Assembly: GCF_042643355.1 (NCBI RefSeq)
Contig: NZ_JBHRSS010000008.1
Location: 186,001-250,000 of the forward strand
Direction of reading: 5' to 3'
DNA from: Salinisphaera aquimarina
GTDB lineage: Bacteria; Pseudomonadota; Gammaproteobacteria; Nevskiales; Salinisphaeraceae
Length of the DNA: 64,000 bases
Below the pieces are notes generated by a model. The model saw only the letters and a list, made by a program, of their open reading frames with translations. It had not been told where the DNA came from and did no database searches. The translations under genes and the position numbers were made by a program. Shown here one piece after another: positions 16,770 through 23,357 of this stretch. The first letter of the stretch is position 1. Each line of letters starts with the position of its first letter.

Positions 16770-16828
16770 CCCACCCAGGGAAATATCATCCCTGGGGATC
16801 GGTGTTTCCCGCTCTCCGGAGAAACACC
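16770..16828 (+). promoter_or_regulatory. Leader RNA element 1 (RBS-enclosing hairpin)
   Basis: Hairpin 1 pairs CCAGGGA (16,775-16,781) with TCCCTGG (16,789-16,795). Hairpin 2 pairs GGTGTTT (16,801-16,807) with AAACACC (16,822-16,828), directly before the ATG at 16,829. The Shine-Dalgarno GGAG lies in its loop. Five other leaders in the window share this plan. It may be an instance of the radC RNA motif. Regulation of translation is inferred. Confidence 0.65.
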
Positions 16829-17287
16829 ATGGCTTATCTCACCGAGGACGATCGTCAGACAATCCTCAACCGGGTGCATACCCATTTTATCGTCAATCGG
16901 CAGCCCGCCGGGCGGCTGAGCGGTGCCAGCTGTATCTATCGCAGCTACGACGACGAGGAACGTCTTGTGTCGTGTGCGATCGGTATTTGCGACACCGAAG
17001 GGCGACCCGATCGCGAACCGCTAGTCAACCTGTCGGTTTGCCAATTATACGATCAGGATGCCGACGCGCTTTTCGATGTCTTCGGCCAGGCCGATCTCAC
17101 GATCTCTGATATTGGCTTTCTGGCCGGTGTTCAGGGCGAGCACGACATCGCCGTGAAGAACGCGGCGGGGTCGGATCGCGTCTTCGACACGTTCTTCATC
17201 GACGAACTGGCACATCGGCTCGATCGTTTTGCCGGCGAACAAGGCCTCAATTCGCCGTGTTCGCCGAGTAGCCTCGGCACCGGCTGA
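16829..17287 (+). CDS. ICE accessory protein of unknown function
   Basis: I do not recognise this 152-residue protein. It is acidic and soluble, with no signal or membrane helix, and contains VSCAIGICDTEGRPDREPLVN and LYDQDADALFDVFGQADL. The ATG at 16,829 sits immediately after the leader hairpin; a longer frame starting at 16,802 would run through that hairpin and is unlikely. It is the first gene of the anti-restriction/RadC cluster. A small DNA-protection or regulatory protein is a reasonable guess from the company it keeps, but nothing in the sequence proves this. Confidence 0.6.
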   Translation: MAYLTEDDRQTILNRVHTHFIVNRQPAGRLSGASCIYRSYDDEERLVSCAIGICDTEGRPDREPLVNLSVCQLYDQDADALFDVFGQADLTISDIGFLAGVQGEHDIAVKNAAGSDRVFDTFFIDELAHRLDRFAGEQGLNSPCSPSSLGTG

Positions 17288-17308
17288 ATTGCTGACGCGA
17301 GACTTTTC

Positions 17309-17375
17309 ACCCACCCCGGGGCAATTCCACCCCGTGCGGCGTGGTGTCTGCCCCTATTCACCAAGGAGCAACACC
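17309..17375 (+). promoter_or_regulatory. Leader RNA element 2
   Basis: CGGGG (17,317-17,321) can pair with CCCCG (17,330-17,334). GGTGT (17,343-17,347) can pair with ACACC (17,371-17,375), which touches the ATG. AAGGAG sits in the loop. It follows the plan of the other five leaders and precedes the ArdB/KlcA gene. Confidence 0.65.
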
Positions 17376-17822
17376 ATGCCCTATGCAATTGACGAATCCG
17401 TCGACGGCCAGTCCATTCTCCTCACGGCAACGTGGGTTCCCGACCATCAACGGATGCGGTTCCTGCCTCGGTTTTTCGGCCGTGGCGCGAACATGCTGAT
17501 CGGCGAATCCCTGGTTTACAACGCGCTGTCCGACTTGGCGCCGGACTACGATGGCGGCTATTGGACGTTTTACGAATTGAGCAACGGCGGCTATTACATG
17601 GCCCCGGATCTCGATTGCGACAGCATCCGGATCTGCTGTGCCGGCAACGGATACGAAGGCGACATGTCGCCCGATGCCGCCGGCGTCGTCGCGACACTTT
17701 TTGCACTCAATGCGTTGGTCTGGAAGACGCGCAGCCCAAGGCACGAGGAGATGTTCGATCGGCTGAGAGATTATGCCGGCGACCATACCGAAGGCCCGGC
17801 CATCTTCGCGGCCATCGACTGA
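17376..17822 (+). CDS. ardB: ArdB/KlcA-type anti-restriction protein
   Basis: The 148-residue protein matches the ArdB/KlcA family: QRMRFLPRFFGRGANMLIGE, then YDGGYWTFYELSNGGYYMAP, then YEGDMSPDAAGVVATLFALN. ArdB proteins protect incoming plasmid or ICE DNA from type I restriction enzymes without mimicking DNA. The ATG at 17,376 follows the leader hairpin directly; the open frame back to 17,229 overlaps the preceding gene and is not needed. The family length is usual. It fits an early-expressed gene used on entry into a new host. Confidence 0.9.
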   Translation: MPYAIDESVDGQSILLTATWVPDHQRMRFLPRFFGRGANMLIGESLVYNALSDLAPDYDGGYWTFYELSNGGYYMAPDLDCDSIRICCAGNGYEGDMSPDAAGVVATLFALNALVWKTRSPRHEEMFDRLRDYAGDHTEGPAIFAAID

Positions 17823-17861
17823 TCTGACTGCCTACCCGCTCGTTTCCAGCGAGCATTTTCG

Positions 17862-17926
17862 ACCCACCGCGGGGCGCCCGACGCCCCGCTGGGCGTGGTG
17901 TGCCCTTTTTTCCAAGGAGCAAAACC
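17862..17926 (+). promoter_or_regulatory. Leader RNA element 3
   Basis: A strong hairpin pairs GCGGGGCG (17,869-17,876) with CGCCCCGC (17,882-17,889). The second pairing is weak here: GGT (17,897-17,899) with ACC (17,924-17,926). GGGC (17,891-17,894) could instead pair with GCCC just before six T, like a small terminator. AAGGAG precedes the ATG of radC. The plan is shared with the other leaders. Confidence 0.6.
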
Positions 17927-18379
17927 ATGCTGCTATCCATCACGCCGGACGAGTCCGCCATCGTCCAACAAGCCATCGAGATCATCGAGCGCGGACTCAT
18001 TAAAAGGAACGTGCTCTCCGATCCCGCAGCCACGCGCGACTACTTGCGCTTGCAACTCGCCCGCCTCGAACACGAGGTCTTCGGGGCGATTTTTCTCGAC
18101 ACCCGGAACCGTGTCATCGATAACCAAACGCTGTTCCGGGGCACGCTTGACGGCGCTGCGGTCTATCCGCGAGAAGTCGCCAAGGAGTGTCTGATGCACA
18201 ACGCCGCCGGCGTCATCTTCTACCACAACCATCCGTCGGGCGTGGCCGAGCCTAGCGCGGCTGATCGCGACATTACGCGTCGGCTCACCGAGGCGCTGGC
18301 TCTGTTCGATATTCGCGTGCTTGATCACCTCATCGTAGGCGAAACCACCACGTCGATGGCTGAGCGCGGACTGATCTAG
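17927..18379 (+). CDS. radC: RadC-like JAB domain protein
   Basis: The 150-residue product has the JAB/MPN metalloprotease-like fold. The motif FYHNHPSGVAEPSAADRD near residues 95-112 gives the HxH and distal Asp metal ligands. It lacks the N-terminal helix-hairpin-helix part of chromosomal RadC, as is usual for plasmid and ICE copies. The biochemical role is unsettled; the old DNA-repair assignment is not supported. The ATG at 17,927 directly follows the leader. It sits with anti-restriction genes, which suggests a role in establishment of the element. Confidence 0.88.
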   Translation: MLLSITPDESAIVQQAIEIIERGLIKRNVLSDPAATRDYLRLQLARLEHEVFGAIFLDTRNRVIDNQTLFRGTLDGAAVYPREVAKECLMHNAAGVIFYHNHPSGVAEPSAADRDITRRLTEALALFDIRVLDHLIVGETTTSMAERGLI

Positions 18380-18432
18380 TTCGCGTCCGCCGGGCGTTTC
18401 ATACGCCATATCGGACAGTTTCAGCTGTCTTC

Positions 18433-18500
18433 ATCCACCTGCGGGGAACACAGTGTCCTTGGCGGGCTCCGGTGTTCCCCTTTTTTACAGGAGCAGCACC
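18433..18500 (+). promoter_or_regulatory. Leader RNA element 4 with attenuator-like alternative fold
   Basis: GGTG (18,471-18,474) can pair with CACC (18,497-18,500) next to the ATG, enclosing AGGAG. A competing stem pairs GGGGAACAC (18,443-18,451) with GTGTTCCCC (18,472-18,480) and is followed by six T. That is an intrinsic terminator in form. The two folds share bases 18,472-18,474, so they exclude each other. Confidence 0.6.
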
Positions 18501-19016
18501 ATGGGATGGTTAATCACACAAGGCCAGACGAAGGCCGAACTCATCCAGCATCTCACCGAAGGTGATCCCAACCTGCGCACGCATCGCAAATGCGTGCGGG
18601 GCAACGTGCTCTGGACCGTTCAGGAAAACCTGAAATACCCCGAGTTTGGTCGATTGATCGTCGCTTATCTGATGGTGCGCAATCCGGGCTATGGCTGGGG
18701 CTACAAACCCGTCACCGAATCGATGGGACCGGCCGAGCTCTCGTGCCCGGTGTCCTATCTCGACGAGGTGCCGGTACCCGGCAGTGAGTTCGCCGCACCG
18801 TGGCGAGCGCGTGTTCGCCGGCGTCATGCCGACAAACAACGCCTCAAGCGCACGGTGACCGCGGCATCCATCGGCGACCAAGTCACGCTCACCGAGGGCT
18901 GTGTGCCGCAAACGGTGACGCTGGCCTCCAAGAAGCCGCTGATTGGTCGCGCCGACGACGGTTCACACTGGCGGATTCCACGCCAGTGCATCGCGTCGAT
19001 CAAACCAGCAGTCTGA
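18501..19016 (+). CDS. ICE accessory protein, possibly DUF6927-like
   Basis: This 171-residue soluble protein begins MGWLITQGQTKAELIQHL, a start that resembles plasmid-borne DUF6927-type proteins as I recall them. It continues with GNVLWTVQENL and a central GYGWGYKPVTESMGPAE segment. The C-terminal third is basic and could bind nucleic acid. The ATG at 18,501 follows the leader; an upstream open frame from 18,453 crosses the leader stems and is rejected. It ends just before a strong terminator, so it closes the cluster. Its function is not known. Confidence 0.6.
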   Translation: MGWLITQGQTKAELIQHLTEGDPNLRTHRKCVRGNVLWTVQENLKYPEFGRLIVAYLMVRNPGYGWGYKPVTESMGPAELSCPVSYLDEVPVPGSEFAAPWRARVRRRHADKQRLKRTVTAASIGDQVTLTEGCVPQTVTLASKKPLIGRADDGSHWRIPRQCIASIKPAV

Positions 19017-19025
19017 TCCACATCC

Positions 19026-19052
19026 AGGCCCCTTTCGAGGGGCCTTCCTTTT
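19026..19052 (+). terminator. Rho-independent terminator after accessory cluster
   Basis: AGGCCCCT (19,026-19,033) pairs with AGGGGCCT (19,038-19,045) around a TTCG loop, followed by TCCTTTTT. It ends the cluster that began at 16,829. Confidence 0.85.
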
Positions 19053-19270
19053 TCCTCACATTCGCTGTGGAAAACCTCGAATTTCGACCGCGCAATCGCT
19101 GACAGGTCGCGGCTCGACTGGGTGCTGGTCAGTTTCTGACCATCGCCGCGCCACGGTCCGGCCCAAACTCCGACACCGTGCCGTTAGATGTTGTATTGCC
19201 TGTCATGTCGAGACCGCACAGATTGCGTGTGACACTTGAGGCGATGAGACGCCCCATGCGGCTACCCCTA

Positions 19271-19299
19271 ATTCCGCACGGTCGTGTCGGGATTTTTTG
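19271..19299 (+). terminator. Second Rho-independent terminator
   Basis: ATTCCG-CACG pairs with CGTG-T-CGGGAT around a 2-base turn, followed by TTTTTTG. It isolates the next gene from upstream transcription. Between the two terminators (19,053-19,270) I see no gene; an open frame at 18,943-19,239 crosses both structures and looks non-coding. Confidence 0.65.
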
Positions 19300-19356
19300 T
19301 TTTCGCAACGCGACTATCCCAGCAGATTAGTGCCGTCACTTCCCCTGGCACAGTCG

Positions 19357-19875
19357 ATGAACGATTCAAGCGACGATGGCACCCATATCCCGGCCGGCCG
19401 TAAAGCGGCCCCTGGCACAGTCGAGGATGAACAGATCATCTGGTCGGCGGGTCCGGGTCAGGTCGTCAACCTACATGTCTATCTGATCGCCGCAATCGTC
19501 GCCGGCATTCCCGGCGTCTACGCCCCCTGGCCTTGGGCTGGTGTCGCCCTGGTACCCGTAGCGATCGCCGGCTTTTACGCCTGGTCGGTGCAGAGCATCC
19601 GTTATGCGCTCACGAATGAGCGTCTACGCAAAACCTGGGGGATCCTGACGCGCCGCGGCGAGGAGGTCGAACTCTATCGTGTCGAAGATACGAATCCCAC
19701 GGCGCCGCTTCTTTATCGTCTCTGCGGTCGCGGGAATGTTGAAGTGCTCTCGACCGACCGCAGCGCTGACAGCCTGACGCTCCGGGCAATCAAGGATTAC
19801 GAGACGGTTCGAAATACGATCCGCGATCGCGTTGAGGCTATGCGTCGCGCCAAGGGCGTGCGTCTAGTCGAATAG
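19357..19875 (+). CDS. Membrane protein with PH-like domain (bPH_2/YdbT type)
   Basis: The 172-residue product has two adjacent membrane helices (about residues 40-85). A bacterial PH-type domain follows: RYALTNERLRKTWGILTRRGEEVELYRVED, then NVEVLSTDRSADSLTLRAIKDYETVRNTI. The YALT-ER-GI pattern is the mark of the bPH_2 family. The start is uncertain. I favour the ATG at 19,357 over a TTG at 19,297, because the terminator T tract ends at 19,299 and the extra residues look non-coding. Its role in the ICE is unknown; such proteins are often part of envelope stress responses. Confidence 0.72.
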   Translation: MNDSSDDGTHIPAGRKAAPGTVEDEQIIWSAGPGQVVNLHVYLIAAIVAGIPGVYAPWPWAGVALVPVAIAGFYAWSVQSIRYALTNERLRKTWGILTRRGEEVELYRVEDTNPTAPLLYRLCGRGNVEVLSTDRSADSLTLRAIKDYETVRNTIRDRVEAMRRAKGVRLVE

Positions 19876-19942
19876 ATCGAGATCCGATCACAGCGGCACG
19901 CTGCCAGTGCGGCTGCACCCTTTCCAGAGACAAGAGCCCGCA

Positions 19943-20767
19943 ATGAAACGACGCGACGTCACCGATCTCGCCCCGATCGCTCAAGGCCTCGTCCTCGCCT
20001 TTGGCCTGACGATCACCACCGTGTGGCCGGCTTGGTCAGCCCCGGCATCCAATACGCATTATCCGAAAGTGCTTCAGGACATGGTCGATGCCGGCAAGAC
20101 GCAGGTCATGAAGCAATTTCCCACCGATAAGAACGGCCTCACGGGCTATCTCGTGGAGCACCGCGGCTACCAGACCGTCGTCTATGGCGAAGACGGCTAT
20201 CTGATGCTGGGGCCGCTCTACGACCCACAAGGGCACAATCTGTCCAAGCAGTACGCGCGGAAGTACAAGCCGAAACCCGACGTCGGCAAGGTCATCCATT
20301 CGCTCGACGCCGATCGCATGGTGACCGAAGGATCAAAGGATGCGCCGACACTGTATGTGTTCGCGGATCCAAACTGCATTTACTGTCACCACTTGTATCA
20401 GCAGGTCGAGCCTTTGGTGAAAGCCGGACGACTACGCATTCACTGGATCATGGTCGGTGTGCTCGGGCCGAGTAGTGTCGGCCGCGCCGCCACGATCCTG
20501 AAAGCCAAGGATCCAGCGGCGGATCTGGCTCGGAATGAATCGAATTTCGACGTCCAGCATGAGCAAGGTGGTATCGCGGTCGGACAACCCAAAGGTGCGC
20601 TTGGCCGCGTTCTAAAGACGAACCGCCAGGCGATGTTCGACGTGGGTGGCAGCGGCACGCCCACCGTACTGTTCCGGGGCCGCGGCGGGCATTGGCATGA
20701 ACGCGAAGGCATGCCGCCAAAAGGTTGGCTGGATCATTACGCCGACCGGCCGAGGCACAATGAATAA
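19943..20767 (+). CDS. dsbG: Thiol:disulfide interchange protein DsbG
   Basis: The 274-residue periplasmic protein has a signal peptide (about residues 15-34, ending WSA). An N-terminal dimerisation-like part is followed by a thioredoxin fold with the CXXC motif CIYC in FADPNCIYCHHLYQQ, and a cis-Pro loop GSGTPTVLF near residue 240. DsbC/DsbG isomerases correct disulfides in exported proteins. Copies are common in this ICE type and would serve the Cys-rich TraU- and TraH-like proteins of the mating apparatus. The ATG at 19,943 gives a clean signal peptide; the frame is open 36 bases further up. Confidence 0.88.
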   Translation: MKRRDVTDLAPIAQGLVLAFGLTITTVWPAWSAPASNTHYPKVLQDMVDAGKTQVMKQFPTDKNGLTGYLVEHRGYQTVVYGEDGYLMLGPLYDPQGHNLSKQYARKYKPKPDVGKVIHSLDADRMVTEGSKDAPTLYVFADPNCIYCHHLYQQVEPLVKAGRLRIHWIMVGVLGPSSVGRAATILKAKDPAADLARNESNFDVQHEQGGIAVGQPKGALGRVLKTNRQAMFDVGGSGTPTVLFRGRGGHWHEREGMPPKGWLDHYADRPRHNE

Positions 20768-20931
20768 AGGCCCACTAACGAAAGTTGCGCTCGCCTGCCA
20801 AGTCGTCCTAAATCTTGAATGGCGTGAGACAGAAACGGCTTGGGCTGAAGCCAGAACGGTCTAAAAATCGCGCATGGACGAGGAAACGACGTGATTTTTG
20901 CGCCTGGTTTGGGCGGTACTCGCACTCGTGA

Positions 20932-21588
20932 TTAGTTTTCTTTCGGAGCCGTACCGGAACAGATATAAGCGGCGCCAAAATAAAGTTCGCGGGTCTCAAC
21001 CTGCTCGAAGTACCGTTCGATCGCAGTCGCCGGTCGGCGCCTGACGATATCGGGTGTCACCCCGGCCGGCCGATTCAAAAAGACAGCCAACCGAGCCAGC
21101 CAGGTTGGCCAGCGCTCCGGCCATTGCAACTCAAAATTGGCAATCCGCGCGCCCGCATTCACAGAGGATGCGACTTTCGCGACCACGTCGCCGTAATCGG
21201 GCACAGTGGCCAGCGCCAGGGTGGATAAAATGCCGTTCGCCTGCGGCGGCAAATAGAACGTTGACATGTCCGCCTCGATCAACGTCACATTGTTCCATCC
21301 GGCCTTCTGTACGCGATGCTTCGCCTTTGCCAACATCGCCGGTGTTAGATCCACACCGATAATATGACCGGAGGCACCGACCGCGGCATGTAAATACGAG
21401 AAATTCAAACCGGTACCACATCCCAGATCGACCACGGTATCGCCCGGCCGAAGTTGCAACGCAGCAACGGTCTCTTGTCGATATGTCTCGATACGCAAAC
21501 CAACAGCTCGATACAACCCCAATCCGGGGTCGTAGATACGGGCCAGTGTGTTGTAGCGCTTGCGAAACTCGTTTTTGTCCCACGCCAT
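20932..21588 (-). CDS. Class I SAM-dependent methyltransferase
   Basis: The 218-residue protein has the SAM-binding motif VVDLGCGTGLNFSYLH near residues 50-65, an acidic motif II GVDLTP, and a later ITNFELQW-like region, as in UbiE/PmtA-type enzymes. The substrate cannot be read from the sequence; lipids, quinones or small molecules are possible. GGGAG precedes the ATG at 21,588. It is followed upstream on the same strand by hemJ and a CDF exporter, so it may be part of the metal cargo operon. A second, damaged relative lies at 30,216. Confidence 0.82.
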   Translation of the reverse strand: MAWDKNEFRKRYNTLARIYDPGLGLYRAVGLRIETYRQETVAALQLRPGDTVVDLGCGTGLNFSYLHAAVGASGHIIGVDLTPAMLAKAKHRVQKAGWNNVTLIEADMSTFYLPPQANGILSTLALATVPDYGDVVAKVASSVNAGARIANFELQWPERWPTWLARLAVFLNRPAGVTPDIVRRRPATAIERYFEQVETRELYFGAAYICSGTAPKEN

Positions 21589-21619
21589 ATGAACTCCCGG
21601 CTACTCAACCCATGGAAGC

Positions 21620-22060
21620 CTAAAAAGGCTTGATCTCGACGAGCGAGAGAATCAGGAACAGCAACACGATGGGCATCGCGCTCATGGCCTGAAAGTAACC
21701 CCGCGTGCCGTGATTGCGGTTTTCGCGAAATTTCTTGTTTTGCAACTGGCACCAGCCATGGAAGCCGAGCAGAAGTAGGACGAGAACGAGCTTGGCATGA
21801 AACCAGCCGTTGTGAGCGATCCAGCTTCCCCCGAGGAGAACCAGCATCCACACCCCGGCAATGATCGTGACGCCTGCTCCGACCGACATCAGCCGCGATA
21901 GATTCCGCTCGATCGTACCCACCAAGAGCACGGAGCTCTGATCACTTCTTGGTCGGTCTTTCGCGCCGGCGTGATACACGAACAAGCGCGGCAGGCTGAC
22001 CAGGCCGGCCAGCCAAATGACCATGAAAGTGATATGAAAGACCTTCAGCCAGACGAACAT
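21620..22060 (-). CDS. hemJ: HemJ/CopD-family membrane protein
   Basis: The 146-residue protein has four hydrophobic helices and begins FVWLKVFHITFMVIWLAGL followed by LPRLFVYH. That is the conserved first helix of HemJ-type protoporphyrinogen oxidases (UPF0093, CopD superfamily) with its haem-ligand-like His. HemJ acts in haem synthesis; the CopD relationship also makes a copper-linked role possible. It is 31 bases upstream of the methyltransferase start in the same orientation. As chromosomes usually carry their own gene, this cargo copy is extra or a cargo-adapted variant. Confidence 0.75.
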   Translation of the reverse strand: MFVWLKVFHITFMVIWLAGLVSLPRLFVYHAGAKDRPRSDQSSVLLVGTIERNLSRLMSVGAGVTIIAGVWMLVLLGGSWIAHNGWFHAKLVLVLLLLGFHGWCQLQNKKFRENRNHGTRGYFQAMSAMPIVLLFLILSLVEIKPF

Positions 22061-22161
22061 CGAACCCTCAAGGGAACGCGTTTAGATCAGTGGCGCCATC
22101 AAAGCGCCCGGGACAGGGGCAAGGCAGTTGCGGGCCTAGTAGAGCGCGCGGCCGACACCGT

Positions 22162-23136
22162 TTATGCGTGCCCGCCAGCGAACACACAGGAATCGCCTGG
22201 ACCTTCCCGTGTCCCGATACGCGCCGAGTCATCGGCCACATGTTCGGCCTGGAGCGTACTGTGCTCAATCTTGAAGTCGTCGTGCAGCATCGTTTGGACG
22301 GCGCGCCGGATCGCATGGCAGTCGGCGTTTGTGCCGACCAGAATATCGCCCGACAGGCAGGCCATGCCCGACGTGACTTCCCAGACGTGCAGATCCTCGA
22401 CGCCCAAGACGCCGGGCACGTCGCGGATGGCGGCATCCAGGGTTTCCGGATGCAGGCCGGCGGGCGCGGCCTCAAGGAAAACGCGCCCGGATTCGCGTAC
22501 AAGGCCAATGCCGGCCTTGAGCATCAGCGCGGCTACGATCAGGGCGGCCACCGCGTCCAGGCGATACCAGCCGGTCCACCAGATGGCAAAGCCCGCAATC
22601 GCGGTCGCAATAAAAGCATAGAGGTCGGTCAGGATATGCTGAAAACTGCCCTCGACGTTGAGGCTTTCGCGATTGGCCTTGCTCAGAGCCCAGGTCGCGC
22701 CGAGATTGAACACGATGCCGACAAGCGCCACCACCCCGACGAACAGCCCGTCGACCTGCGGCGGTGCGACCAGCCGCATGACGCCCTCGATGACGAACCA
22801 CACCGATAACAGCAGCAGCGTGATGCCGTTGGCTTGCGCGCTCAGGATCTCGGACCGCTTTAGCCCGAATGTGAATCGCCCGCTGGCGGGCCGGCTTGCC
22901 AGGCGCATGGCAACGAGTGCCAGCCCAATCGCGCCCGCGTCGGTGAGCATATGGCCGGCGTCTGCGATCAATGCCAGAGAATTGACGATAATACCGACCA
23001 CGACCTCGAACGCCATGAAGGCGACTAACAGCCCGAGGGCGGTATACAGATAGCGTCGATCCGCATCGGCAGAAATGGCATGGCTGTGATCGTGATGGCC
23101 ATGTCCGTGGTCGTGATGAGTGTGATCATGACTCAT
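22162..23136 (-). CDS. czcD: CzcD/ZitB-type zinc/cadmium CDF exporter
   Basis: The 324-residue inner-membrane antiporter begins with a His-rich metal-binding tail (about residues 2-20). It has six predicted helices, with HMLTD in helix 2 (ADAGHMLTDAGAIGLA) and HILTD in helix 5 (GSFQHILTDLYAF). This HxxxD pair forms the zinc site of CDF proteins. A cytoplasmic C-terminal domain follows (VRESGRVFLEAAP onward). CDF proteins export Zn/Cd/Co by proton exchange. The ATG at 23,136 with GGAG 6 bases upstream is chosen over the frame reaching 23,163. A broken relative is at 26,636. Confidence 0.9.
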   Translation of the reverse strand: MSHDHTHHDHGHGHHDHSHAISADADRRYLYTALGLLVAFMAFEVVVGIIVNSLALIADAGHMLTDAGAIGLALVAMRLASRPASGRFTFGLKRSEILSAQANGITLLLLSVWFVIEGVMRLVAPPQVDGLFVGVVALVGIVFNLGATWALSKANRESLNVEGSFQHILTDLYAFIATAIAGFAIWWTGWYRLDAVAALIVAALMLKAGIGLVRESGRVFLEAAPAGLHPETLDAAIRDVPGVLGVEDLHVWEVTSGMACLSGDILVGTNADCHAIRRAVQTMLHDDFKIEHSTLQAEHVADDSARIGTREGPGDSCVFAGGHA

Positions 23137-23357
23137 AAGAAGCTCCGTTTTCGCTGCGCCCAAGCGACCGACACGCTGTGTGGTGTGTTGCTGAGCGGAT
23201 CTTTATTGTCACAGTTGAATATATGTTTGTATGACGGTGTTACACAATTGCGGTCCTAATCCGTCTCAAGAAAGTCGATGCAATTTTCGTTAATTCCGAG
23301 TGGGATCCGGTCAAAACGATGAGCCCTTCAACCAAGGCCACAGCCGCCCGTCGACAA

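Noticed and set aside
18943..19239. Open frame between the accessory cluster and the PH-domain gene
   Set aside because: It crosses a strong terminator and has no motif or ribosome-binding site.
23215..23250. Possible ArsR/SmtB-type operator before the CzcD gene (AT-rich TGAATATATG region)
   Set aside because: The dyad is too imperfect, and no ArsR gene is in the window.
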